Of a stretch of 63,778 nt of DNA, positions 19,481 to 27,611 are shown piece after piece; within the stretch, counting starts at the first letter, position 1; each line of letters starts with the position of its first letter. This DNA comes from Pseudorhodobacter aquimaris. GTDB lineage: Bacteria; Pseudomonadota; Alphaproteobacteria; Rhodobacterales; Rhodobacteraceae. A program made the position numbers and the translations under genes. The stretch is from positions 1-63,778 of the forward strand of contig NZ_LGHS01000020.1 of the NCBI RefSeq assembly GCF_001202025.1, read 5' to 3'. The notes beneath the pieces were generated by a model, which saw nothing but the letters and a program-made list of their open reading frames with translations, ran no database searches and was not told the origin of the DNA.

Positions 19481-21076
19481 ATGGCCCCCAAAGTTCTCGT
19501 ATCCGATGCATTGTCCGAAACCGCTGTCCAGATTTTCCGTGATCGCGGGATTGATGTGGATTTCATGCCCACGCTGGGCAAGGACAAGGAAAAACTGGCC
19601 GAGATTATCGGCAATTATGATGGCCTTGCCATTCGGTCCAACACCAAGGTTACCGCCAAGCTGTTGGAAAGCACTGACCGTCTGAAGGTTATCGCGCGCG
19701 CAGGGATTGGCGTCGATAACGTCGATATTCCGGCTGCGTCGAAAAAAGGCGTGATCGTGATGAACACGCCTTTTGGCAACTCCATCACCACTGCCGAACA
19801 TGCGATTGCGATGATGTTTGCCGTGGCGCGCCAACTGCCCGAGGCCAATGCCTCGACCCATGCCGGCAAATGGGAAAAGTCGCGCTTTATGGGGGTGGAG
19901 CTGTTTAACAAGACCCTCGGCGTGATCGGTGCCGGTAATATCGGGGGCATCGTTTGTGACCGTGCCTTGGGCATCCAGATGAAAGTGGTTGCCTATGACC
20001 CCTTCTTGTCGGAAGAGCGCGCCAAGCAAATGGGCGTCACCAAGGTGGAGCTGGACGAGCTGTTGGCCCGCGCCGATTTTATCACCCTTCACGTGCCGCT
20101 GACAGATAAAACCCGCAATATCCTTGGCGCGGAAAACCTTGCCAAGACCAAGCCTGGCGTGCGCATCATCAACTGCGCCCGTGGCGGTCTGGTCGATGAG
20201 GCCGCCTTGGCCGAGGCCTTGAAATCGGGCCATGTTGCGGGTGCTGCCTTTGACGTGTTTGAGACCGAACCTGCCAAAGACAGCCCGCTTTTCAACCTGC
20301 CAAACGTGGTCTGCACCCCGCATCTGGGGGCCTCTACCGCTGAGGCACAGGAAAATGTGGCGTTGCAAGTGGCCGAACAGATGTCGGATTACCTGCTGAC
20401 AGGGGCGGTGCAAAACGCGCTGAACATGCCTTCGGTCACCGCCGAGGAAGCCGCCGTGATGGGCCCATGGTTGAAACTGGCCGAGCATATCGGTGCATTC
20501 GTCGGCCAGATGACGGATGAGCCGATCAAGGCGATCAACGTGCTTTATGATGGTCATGTCGCCGATATGAACCTTGCTGCGCTGAACTGCTCGGCCATTG
20601 CGGGGATCATGAAGGCCACCAACCCTGACGTGAACATGGTTTCCGCCCCGATTGCCGCCAAAGAGCGCGGTATCCAGGTTGCCACGACAAGCCAAGAAAA
20701 ATCGGGCGTTTTTGATGCATTCATCAAGCTGACCGTGGTCACCGACAAGCGCGAGCGTTCCATTGCAGGCACCTGCTTTAGCGATGGCAAACCGCGCTTT
20801 ATCCAGATCAAAGGCATCAATATCGACGCCGAAATCGGCGCACATATGCTTTACACCACAAACGAGGATGTGCCCGGCATCATTGGCCTGTTGGGGATGA
20901 CGATGGCGAAAAACGACGTGAACATCGCGAACTTTACGCTTGGCCGGTCAGGTGAGGGCAAAGAGGCGATTGCGATTTTGTATCTCGATCAGCCAATGGA
21001 CCAGAAGGTGGTCAAGCTGTTGGAAGGGACGGGGATGTTCCTTCAGGTCAAACCTTTGGAGTTTGACGTTGTGTAA
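19481..21076 (+). CDS. serA: D-3-phosphoglycerate dehydrogenase
   Basis: 531 aa, long form with an intervening domain and a C-terminal ACT domain. It oxidises 3-phosphoglycerate to 3-phosphohydroxypyruvate, the first step of serine synthesis. NAD site GAGNIG is at 150-155; the catalytic set is Arg234 (NCARGGLVDE), Glu263 (FETEP) and His281 (CTPHLGAS). The ACT domain (TTNEDVPGIIGLLGMTMAK) may allow feedback control by serine. AGGAG lies 9 bases before the ATG. The hairpin just downstream closes the serC-serA unit. Confidence 0.97.
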   Translation: MAPKVLVSDALSETAVQIFRDRGIDVDFMPTLGKDKEKLAEIIGNYDGLAIRSNTKVTAKLLESTDRLKVIARAGIGVDNVDIPAASKKGVIVMNTPFGNSITTAEHAIAMMFAVARQLPEANASTHAGKWEKSRFMGVELFNKTLGVIGAGNIGGIVCDRALGIQMKVVAYDPFLSEERAKQMGVTKVELDELLARADFITLHVPLTDKTRNILGAENLAKTKPGVRIINCARGGLVDEAALAEALKSGHVAGAAFDVFETEPAKDSPLFNLPNVVCTPHLGASTAEAQENVALQVAEQMSDYLLTGAVQNALNMPSVTAEEAAVMGPWLKLAEHIGAFVGQMTDEPIKAINVLYDGHVADMNLAALNCSAIAGIMKATNPDVNMVSAPIAAKERGIQVATTSQEKSGVFDAFIKLTVVTDKRERSIAGTCFSDGKPRFIQIKGINIDAEIGAHMLYTTNEDVPGIIGLLGMTMAKNDVNIANFTLGRSGEGKEAIAILYLDQPMDQKVVKLLEGTGMFLQVKPLEFDVV

Positions 21077-21125
21077 GAACCGCGTGTATTGATCTTGGCA
21101 AACATACCTCTGTGACAGAGGGGGG

Positions 21126-21152
21126 GGCGGGGGACAGGGTTCCCCGCCTTTG
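21126..21152 (+). terminator. Terminator after serA
   Basis: ggcgggg (21126-21132) pairs with ccccgcc (21142-21148), then TTTGC. It lies 50 bases past the serA stop and before the next gene on the same strand. The T tract is short, so efficiency is uncertain. Confidence 0.5.
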
Positions 21153-21172
21153 CATAACTAGAAAGACCTGAC

Positions 21173-21928
21173 ATGCGCAGCTATGCTATTGGTGATATGC
21201 ACGGCCACCTTGATCTTTTGCAGGCGGCCCACGCCCGCATTGCCGCAGATATGGCAGCTATTGGCGATACGGATGCGCCGATTGTCCATATCGGCGATCT
21301 GGTGGATCGCGGGCCAGACTGTCGCGGGGTGATCGACTATCTTGCCAAGGGCGTTGCTGCGGGGGAAAACTGGGTGGTACTCAAGGGCAACCACGACCGC
21401 ATGTTCACCGATTTCCTGGATGATCCAGCCTCTCATGATCCGGGGCTGAAGGTTGAGTATTCCTATCTCCATCCCAAAATCGGCGGTCGGACCACACTGG
21501 AATCATATGGGGTGGCAAATGCGGGCGACCGCCCCCTTGCCCCTGTGCATAGCGAGGCCTTGACCGCCGTGCCCCAATCGCATCGAGATTTCCTGCAAAG
21601 TCGCCCCACATATTTCGCGCGCGGTGAGGTGATGTTTGTCCACGCAGGTGTGCGCCCCGGCATCGCAATCGAGGATCAGGCCGAGGACGACCTGCTTTGG
21701 ATCCGCGTTGATTTTCTGGATTACCGCGGCGATTTTCCTTGGCTGCTGGTGCATGGCCATACTGCGCTGCCCGCTGCCACGCATTATGGCAACCGCGTCA
21801 ATATCGACAGCTCTGCCGCCTATGGTGGCCCGTTGACGGCTGTGGTGATTGAGGGGCGTGAGGTATCGGTCTTGACGGATGATGGCCGGGCGCTGCTTGC
21901 GCAAACACCGGATGCGCCGGTCCGCTAG
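21173..21928 (+). CDS. Metallophosphoesterase (PPP-type serine/threonine phosphatase family)
   Basis: 251 aa. The metal-binding motifs of the PPP family are in order: GDMHGH (7-12), GDLVDRG (about 42-48) and GNHD (about 71-74), followed by VHAGVRPG and HGHTALP as the later histidine ligands. Related bacterial enzymes include ApaH-like and PrpA/B protein phosphatases; the substrate cannot be told from sequence. It is placed between serA and a DUF475 membrane protein on the same strand, with about 35 bases to the latter. Confidence 0.9.
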   Translation: MRSYAIGDMHGHLDLLQAAHARIAADMAAIGDTDAPIVHIGDLVDRGPDCRGVIDYLAKGVAAGENWVVLKGNHDRMFTDFLDDPASHDPGLKVEYSYLHPKIGGRTTLESYGVANAGDRPLAPVHSEALTAVPQSHRDFLQSRPTYFARGEVMFVHAGVRPGIAIEDQAEDDLLWIRVDFLDYRGDFPWLLVHGHTALPAATHYGNRVNIDSSAAYGGPLTAVVIEGREVSVLTDDGRALLAQTPDAPVR

Positions 21929-21965
21929 GCCATTGTGACTGCAAATATATGCAAAAGGAGCCATG

Positions 21966-23006
21966 ATGGCCGCCACACTTACCTATTTCCGTTGGGCCAT
22001 CGGCTTTACCATTGCCGGGCTGGTTGCTGCTTTTTGTCTGGGTTGGGCCTATTCCGGCAATATTGGCGGCGCGCTGAAATTCCTGATGATCGGCTCGGTG
22101 CTGGCTGTGCTGGAGATCTCGCTGTCGTTTGACAATGCGATCGTGAATGCCAACAAGCTGAAATCCATGACGCCAGAATGGCAGCACAGGTTCCTGACAT
22201 GGGGGATCGTCATTGCGGTGTTCGGGATGCGGATCGTATTTCCGCTGTTGATCGTTGTGGTCGCGGCCAAGCTTGGCCCATGGCAGGCGATTGAGCTGGC
22301 AGCGACCCGTCCTGATGAATACGCGCAGATTATTGGCGACGCGCATCTGGGCATTGCGGCCTTTGGCGGCGCGTTTCTGATGATGGTCGCGCTGAACTAC
22401 TTCTTTGACGACGGCAAGGATGTGCATTGGATTGCGATGCTGGAACGCCATATGGCGCGTTTTGCCTCGGTGCGCGGGCTGGAGGTGGCGCTGGTGCTTT
22501 CCGTCATGTTGGTCTTTGCCCAGCTTTTGCCAGAGGCGCAGCTTGGCACCTTCCTTTTGGCCGGCACCTCCGGCCTGCTGACCTTCCTCGCGGTGGAGGT
22601 CTTGGGCCATCTGTTGGACGCCAGTCAGGACGCAACGGATATCGCGGCCAAAGGCGGGCTTGGCGCGTTCTTGTACCTCGAGGTGCTGGACGCATCCTTC
22701 AGTTTTGACGGTGTGATCGGTGCGTTTGCGCTGACGCAGAATCTGTTCCTGATCGCCATCGGCCTTGGTGTCGGTGCGATGTATGTGCGTTCCATGACCA
22801 TCATGTTGGTAGAGCGGCAGACGCTGGCCGAGTTTCGGTATCTGGAGCATGGCGCCTTCTGGTCGATCCTGATCCTCTCGGTGATTATGTTCGCGCAAAC
22901 GCTGGTCCATATCCCTGAGGCCATTACCGGCCTTTTGGGAGCGGGTGTTATCGGGCTGTCGCTGGTGTCGTCGGTGCGCCATAGACGCTTGGGAGCAGAC
23001 GCATAG
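21966..23006 (+). CDS. DUF475 integral membrane protein (TerC-superfamily-like)
   Basis: 346 aa, about nine hydrophobic helices. VLEISLSFDNAIVNANKL and, in the second half, LEVLDASFSFDGVIGAFAL are an internally repeated pattern with acidic residues inside helices, as in TerC/YjbE-type transporters linked to metal or tellurite handling. The family is annotated DUF475; its substrate is not known. ATG at 21966 gives GGAG at a 5-base spacing; a tandem ATG at 21963 is too close. A tellurite locus (trgAB) is 31 kb away, so a shared role is only a possibility. Confidence 0.85.
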   Translation: MAATLTYFRWAIGFTIAGLVAAFCLGWAYSGNIGGALKFLMIGSVLAVLEISLSFDNAIVNANKLKSMTPEWQHRFLTWGIVIAVFGMRIVFPLLIVVVAAKLGPWQAIELAATRPDEYAQIIGDAHLGIAAFGGAFLMMVALNYFFDDGKDVHWIAMLERHMARFASVRGLEVALVLSVMLVFAQLLPEAQLGTFLLAGTSGLLTFLAVEVLGHLLDASQDATDIAAKGGLGAFLYLEVLDASFSFDGVIGAFALTQNLFLIAIGLGVGAMYVRSMTIMLVERQTLAEFRYLEHGAFWSILILSVIMFAQTLVHIPEAITGLLGAGVIGLSLVSSVRHRRLGADA

Positions 23007-23032
23007 CGTTTCTGAAAAAAAAGGGGGTGGCA

Positions 23033-24409
23033 ATGGCGCGTGGCAGGAGTGATCGGGATTTGACGCGCGGGGCCATTTCTGGCCACTTTCGCGCCTTGGC
23101 TTTGCCTGCGGCTGTGGGGATGTTGTTCTCCACGCTTTACAATGTGGTCGATGTCTATTTTGCGGGCCAGATATCTACCGAGGCGCAAGCGGGCCTTGCC
23201 ATCGGGTTTCAGGCGTTTTTCATCAATATGGCCGTGGGTTTTGGCCTTGGCGGTGCGATGGGCGCGCTGGTCGGCAAGGCCAAGGGTGGCCGCGACGAGG
23301 CGCAGGCCCGCAGGCTTGCGGTTCAGGGTATCTCACTTGGTGTTTTGCTGACGCTTGGTTTGATGCTGATTGCGGTCTGGTTGGGGCCTGCGATGATCGC
23401 GCTGGTCTCGGAAGCGGGGGAATATCGCGATGCAGGGACTAACTATTTCCGCTGGCTTATCTTTGCGCTGCCGGGGTTCTTGCTGGCCTATGGCGGGAAC
23501 GGGGTGTTGCAAGCGCGCGGGGATACCAAATCCTTGCAGCGCGCGCTTATGGTCGCGTTTTTTGCCAATATCGGGCTGAATCCCTTGTTCATATACGGGG
23601 TTCCGGGGGTTGTTCCGGGGATCGGATTTAACGGTATCGCGCTCTCGACCCTGTGCAGCCAGACGGGTGTCATGCTCTATATCATGTACCAGGTGTTCGG
23701 GCGCAAGATCATGCAGGGGCTGACGTGGGCAGAGTTCCGTCCCGATCCGGCGGTTTACGGCGTTATCTTGCGACAGATGTTGCCCACCAGCCTGTCAATC
23801 GCGGTGATGTTTACCACCGGCTTTGTGATCCAATATTACCTCAAGGCGTTTGGCGGCTCAGCGGTCGCGGCCTACGGAATTGCCTTGCGGGTAGAGCAGA
23901 TCATGCTTTTGCCGGTGCTGGGGATGACCGGTGCGCTGCTGCCCATCGCGGCCCAAAACTTTGGCGCCGAGGATCCGGCCCGTGTGCGTCAGGCGGTGTT
24001 CTTTTGCTGGAAGCTGGGCTTTGCGATGATGGCTGTGGCCTGTCCCGTGTTGTGGTTTGGCGGGGAGTGGGCGATGGGGCTTTTCACCGATGATGCCGAG
24101 GTGATCCGCGTTGGGGTCAGCTATCTGCACGTCGATGGTTTCTTGCTGCCGTTCTATATGATGTTGTTTTCCATCAACTCTTTCTTGCAAGCGATGCAAA
24201 GGCCGATCTGGTCGCTTTGGATCAGCGTTTACCGTCAAGGCATCGCGGTGGCGCTTTTTGTCTGGGTGATGGTGCGGGTATTTGATCTTGGCATCTGGGG
24301 CGTTTGGTTTGGCGTGGCCATCGCGGTGACCTCCGGCTGGGGGCTGGCGATGACGGTGGCCACGCGGGTGGCGCGGCAGGTTATTGGCGGGCTTTGGGTG
24401 CGGCCATAA
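23033..24409 (+). CDS. MATE-family multidrug/toxin efflux transporter
   Basis: 458 aa with twelve predicted membrane segments in two homologous halves. The first half shows FRALALPAAVGMLFSTLYNVVDVYFAGQ and the second QMLPTSLSIAVMFTTGFVIQYYL, with the usual GVLQARGDTKS loop. MATE proteins expel cationic drugs or metabolites in exchange for H+ or Na+. ATG at 23033 follows AAGGGGG; an in-frame GTG at 23027 overlaps that site. Its last 29 bases overlap the 3' end of cbiZ on the opposite strand, so the two transcripts are convergent and overlapping. Confidence 0.92.
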   Translation: MARGRSDRDLTRGAISGHFRALALPAAVGMLFSTLYNVVDVYFAGQISTEAQAGLAIGFQAFFINMAVGFGLGGAMGALVGKAKGGRDEAQARRLAVQGISLGVLLTLGLMLIAVWLGPAMIALVSEAGEYRDAGTNYFRWLIFALPGFLLAYGGNGVLQARGDTKSLQRALMVAFFANIGLNPLFIYGVPGVVPGIGFNGIALSTLCSQTGVMLYIMYQVFGRKIMQGLTWAEFRPDPAVYGVILRQMLPTSLSIAVMFTTGFVIQYYLKAFGGSAVAAYGIALRVEQIMLLPVLGMTGALLPIAAQNFGAEDPARVRQAVFFCWKLGFAMMAVACPVLWFGGEWAMGLFTDDAEVIRVGVSYLHVDGFLLPFYMMLFSINSFLQAMQRPIWSLWISVYRQGIAVALFVWVMVRVFDLGIWGVWFGVAIAVTSGWGLAMTVATRVARQVIGGLWVRP

Positions 24410-25052
24410 GGACGGCCATTTCCGCTTTCCAGTTTTGCGCCCCTATTTCTGTGGCGCGGTAAACGGCGGCGCCGAGCGCCTCACCGATATCGGTATGCAG
24501 CCCGGCATAGAGGGCGGGGCCAGCGGGTGCGGCAACGGCAATGCAATCGGTTCCGGTGCCGGTCGCGCGGCCGGTGGGCAGGGTGACGCCGGCATCGATT
24601 ATCGCTGCGGTACGGGCTTGGGTGGCGATGCTCAGCGCCTCGATCAGGGCGGATTGTGTCAGCCCGCAATCAAGCCGCAGGGCGATGTTGATGGTCCCCC
24701 ATTCGCTGTTTGGGCGGGGGATGCGCTGGCCCACACGCTCGGCATTGGACAGGCCGACGGTGGACAGACATTGCGCCGTGCACCGCCCCGCCGTGGCCGT
24801 GGCGGTCGCATAGCGCGTGACATTGGCCGAGGTCAGGAAGGTCACGGCATCTGCAGCCTTATGGGCGATCAGTTCACCGTTCAGCCAGTCGCACACATCC
24901 AGCCCTTGGGGAAGGTCGTCATTGCGCACTTCGCGCCACAGGATGCGCTTGGCCATGGTAAATCCGGGGCGGTTGATGGCCCAGCTAAGCACTTGCATTT
25001 CCGCGCCAAGATCGAATTCCAGCCATGGGCGGTTCAGGGTGATCGCGCTCAT
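24381..25052 (-). CDS. cbiZ: Adenosylcobinamide amidohydrolase
   Basis: 223 aa. CbiZ cleaves the aminopropanol side chain of adenosylcobinamide to give adenosylcobyric acid, letting a cell rebuild cobalamin from incomplete or foreign corrinoids. Family features seen: FLTSANVTRYATA, GTINIALRLDCGLTQSALIEAL, TGTGTDCIAVAAP (the TGTGTD motif) and TEIGAQNW at the end. Its ATG overlaps the btuD stop (ATGA), so it is the last gene of the riboswitch-controlled operon. Clustering of cbiZ with btu genes is known from Rhodobacter sphaeroides relatives. Confidence 0.93.
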   Translation of the reverse strand: MSAITLNRPWLEFDLGAEMQVLSWAINRPGFTMAKRILWREVRNDDLPQGLDVCDWLNGELIAHKAADAVTFLTSANVTRYATATATAGRCTAQCLSTVGLSNAERVGQRIPRPNSEWGTINIALRLDCGLTQSALIEALSIATQARTAAIIDAGVTLPTGRATGTGTDCIAVAAPAGPALYAGLHTDIGEALGAAVYRATEIGAQNWKAEMAVLMAAPKARQ

Positions 25053-25804
25053 TTGACGATGTCTAGCGGTTGGAAAACGGGCCCTTGGGCAGTTTGTTCA
25101 AACCAAGCGGTGATACCAAATGCCGCGCGCAGCAATTGCGGCGTCAGCACTTTTTGCGGGGGGCCATCGGCGGCAATCCGGCCCTTGTCCAAGACGATCA
25201 ACCGGGTGCAATAGCGTGCCGCCAACCCCAGATCATGCAAGGACACAAGTATGGAGCGCCCCTCTGCCGCCAGTCCCGCAAAACATTCCATCGTGGCGAT
25301 CTGATGTGCAGGATCAAGCCCCGCGATCGGCTCATCGGCCATCAAAAGTGGCGCTTCTTGGGCCAGAGCGCGGGCGATCAATGCGCGGGCCTGCTCGCCA
25401 CCTGACAGGCGCGTCGCGGCGCGTTTGCGAAAAAGGCCCAGATCCATCCGGTTGATTGCGTGATTTATGGCGGCGCGGTCGGCATCGTTTGGCTTTTGCC
25501 CCATGCCCAGATGCGGCGTGCGGCCCAGCGTGACCAGGGTTTCCACCGTTACCGCCCAAGCAATCTCGCGGGTTTGCGGCATCCACGCAGCGGCCCGCCC
25601 ACGCGCCAAGGGCTGCATTGCGGCAAGGGAGCTCTGCCCCTCATGCGGGACCAGCCCCAATATTGCCCGCATCAAAGTGGTCTTGCCCGCGCCATTTGCG
25701 CCGATCAGCCCGACCAGCTCTCCCTTGCCGATGGTTAGCGACACATCGGATAACACCCGACGTTTGCGCAGGGTCACGCCAAGGCCCGAGACATTCAGCG
25801 TCAT
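25049..25804 (-). CDS. btuD: Vitamin B12 ABC transporter ATP-binding protein
   Basis: 251 aa. Walker A GANGAGKT (35-42), Q-loop near WMPQ (74-77), signature LSGGEQ (133-138) and Walker B/DEP (157-159), then a switch His in VSLHDLG. The protein is a FecE/BtuD-type ATPase that drives import through BtuC. ATG at 25804 overlaps the btuC stop by ATGA, and its own stop overlaps the cbiZ start the same way. The much longer open frame upstream is antisense of btuC and is not used. Assignment to B12 comes from the riboswitch and cbiZ, since the fold alone does not tell B12 from siderophore ATPases. Confidence 0.92.
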   Translation of the reverse strand: MTLNVSGLGVTLRKRRVLSDVSLTIGKGELVGLIGANGAGKTTLMRAILGLVPHEGQSSLAAMQPLARGRAAAWMPQTREIAWAVTVETLVTLGRTPHLGMGQKPNDADRAAINHAINRMDLGLFRKRAATRLSGGEQARALIARALAQEAPLLMADEPIAGLDPAHQIATMECFAGLAAEGRSILVSLHDLGLAARYCTRLIVLDKGRIAADGPPQKVLTPQLLRAAFGITAWFEQTAQGPVFQPLDIVK

Positions 25805-26784
25805 TGTCCGGCCCTCCGCGTGCGGTAAATCAGATGGAGGAACAGGGGCGCGCCGACCAGCGCCGTCAGTACCCCAAGCTTCAGGTCGCGGTCGGGCAGC
25901 ACCATGCGCACCGCAATATCCGCCGCCAAAAGCATCACCGCCCCCCCCATTGCGGATGCCCAAAGCAGCGCGCCGGGCCGCCCCCCGACAAAGCCGCGCA
26001 GGATATGCGGGATCACCAAACCGACAAAGCCGATCGCCCCTGCCACCGCCGTAGACGCCCCCACCACTGCCGCCGTCCCCAATATCAGCGTCAGGCGCAG
26101 ACGGTGCAGGTTGATGCCCATCGCCTCTGCGGCATCCTCACCCAAGGTCAGGGCGTCCAGCCCTCGGCCAAGGCTGGCCAGCATGGCCCCGCCCGTCAGA
26201 ATAAACGGCAGGGCAATCGAGACATGGGTCATGGAGCGGTCGGCCAGTGATCCCATCATCCAGAAGATGATCTCATTCGAGGCAAAAGGGTTGGGCGAAA
26301 GGTTCAGCACCAAAGATGTCAGCGCCGCTGCCAAGGCCGAAATTGCGATACCCGCGAGGATAAGCGTCAGCGATGACCCGCGCGGCCCTGCCAAGAGCAT
26401 CACCAGCAGTACCCCCGCCAATGCCCCCACCAGCGCCGCCCCCGGCAGGGCAAGGCTGCCCATCGCGGCAAAGCCTGTCTGGATCGCAAGAACCGCCCCC
26501 AGTGCGGCAGAGCTGGACACACCGATCAGCCCCGGATCGGCCAGCGGGTTGCGCAAATAGCCCTGCATCGCCGCCCCCGCCAGCCCCAGCCCGCCGCCGA
26601 TCATCACCGCCAGCAGCGCGCGTGGCAGCCGGATTTCGCGCATGATCAGGGGCAGGGGGCCATCGCCGCCAGCCAATAGCGCGACAAGGTTTTCGCCTAT
26701 GCCGGTCTTGGCGGGGCCAATGACCAAAGAGCCCAGAAACAAAAGCACCATCATCGCGGCGAGAATTGCAAAAAGCCGTTTCAT
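25801..26784 (-). CDS. btuC: Vitamin B12 ABC transporter permease (FecCD family)
   Basis: 327 aa, about ten membrane helices. Typical family segments: RLPRALLAVMIGGGLGLAGA, QGYLRNPLADPGLIGVSS, FASNEIIFWMMGSLADRS, GFVGLVIPHILRGFVG and the cytoplasmic coupling region before LVGAPLFLHLI. Start at MKRLFAIL (26784) whose ATG overlaps the btuF stop (ATGA); a longer in-frame start lies inside btuF. It forms the inner-membrane channel with BtuD. Confidence 0.92.
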   Translation of the reverse strand: MKRLFAILAAMMVLLFLGSLVIGPAKTGIGENLVALLAGGDGPLPLIMREIRLPRALLAVMIGGGLGLAGAAMQGYLRNPLADPGLIGVSSSAALGAVLAIQTGFAAMGSLALPGAALVGALAGVLLVMLLAGPRGSSLTLILAGIAISALAAALTSLVLNLSPNPFASNEIIFWMMGSLADRSMTHVSIALPFILTGGAMLASLGRGLDALTLGEDAAEAMGINLHRLRLTLILGTAAVVGASTAVAGAIGFVGLVIPHILRGFVGGRPGALLWASAMGGAVMLLAADIAVRMVLPDRDLKLGVLTALVGAPLFLHLIYRTRRAGQ

Positions 26785-27611
26785 TCTGCTTCCAGTTCTT
26801 GACGCAGCTTGGCCAGATTGCCGATTGCGCGCAACACAAAAGGGGTGCCGCAGACCCAATCATGATCGGTAAAACCGGCGGTGTTTCTGCGCATGGATTG
26901 CACGAGGGGGTGGTCCATAATCTCTTCGGCGCGCGAGCCGCCGGGATAGGGCCGCGAGGTGATGACCGCTTCTGGCTGGGCCAGTGCCAGAACTTCCAGC
27001 GGCATGTTGCCCGCCATGGCATAGCCCGCCTCGGCGGCGACATTGGCAAAGCCTGCTGTCAGCAGAATCTGCCCCGCCAAGGTATGGTTGCCCGAGGTAT
27101 AGCCATTGGCCGAAAAAAGGGCCGCGCGCGGGTTGCGAGTGACCTCGGCCTGAAATTCTGTCAATCCGTCGCGGTATTGGGTCACGATTTCTGCGGCACG
27201 GCCCTCGCGTCCCAAGGCTTCGCCCATCTGGGTCAAGCGGCTTGCGACATCCTCTAGCGAATTGGCGGGGTCAAAAATGGCAACCGGCACGCCAAGCCGC
27301 GTCAGCATATCCACCGTAGCCCGTGCGGTATAGCGGCCCGCAAGCACCAGATCGGGGCGCATCAGGTAAATCTCTTCGGTCTGCGCATGGTTGACGGGAA
27401 ATCCCCTGGCCTGCTCCACCATGGCCGAACTGCGCGGATCGCGGGCCAGTCTGGAGACAGACACCAGTTGCCCGTCGCTGGCCACCAACATCGCCAGCTG
27501 GTCGGTGCACAGGTTCATCGACACCACCCGCAGCGGCGCATCGGCCTTGACGGCAGAGCCGATAAGCCCCACCGCCAAAGTGATTGCCCTGATCAGATCA
27601 GAAGTTCGCAT
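26781..27611 (-). CDS. btuF: Vitamin B12 ABC transporter periplasmic binding protein
   Basis: 276 aa with a signal peptide (MRTSDLIRAITLAVGL to AVKADA). The class III binding-protein fold is evident: RVVSMNLCTDQLAMLV, PDLVLAGRYTARATVDML, VPVAIFDPANSLEDV and PEAVITSRPYPGGSRAEEI, with a long linker helix between lobes. It would deliver corrinoid from the outer-membrane receptor to BtuCD. Its 5' end overlaps the 3' end of btuB by 14 bases. The single Cys in NLCTDQ is not in a lipobox, so it is soluble. Confidence 0.88.
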   Translation of the reverse strand: MRTSDLIRAITLAVGLIGSAVKADAPLRVVSMNLCTDQLAMLVASDGQLVSVSRLARDPRSSAMVEQARGFPVNHAQTEEIYLMRPDLVLAGRYTARATVDMLTRLGVPVAIFDPANSLEDVASRLTQMGEALGREGRAAEIVTQYRDGLTEFQAEVTRNPRAALFSANGYTSGNHTLAGQILLTAGFANVAAEAGYAMAGNMPLEVLALAQPEAVITSRPYPGGSRAEEIMDHPLVQSMRRNTAGFTDHDWVCGTPFVLRAIGNLAKLRQELEAE

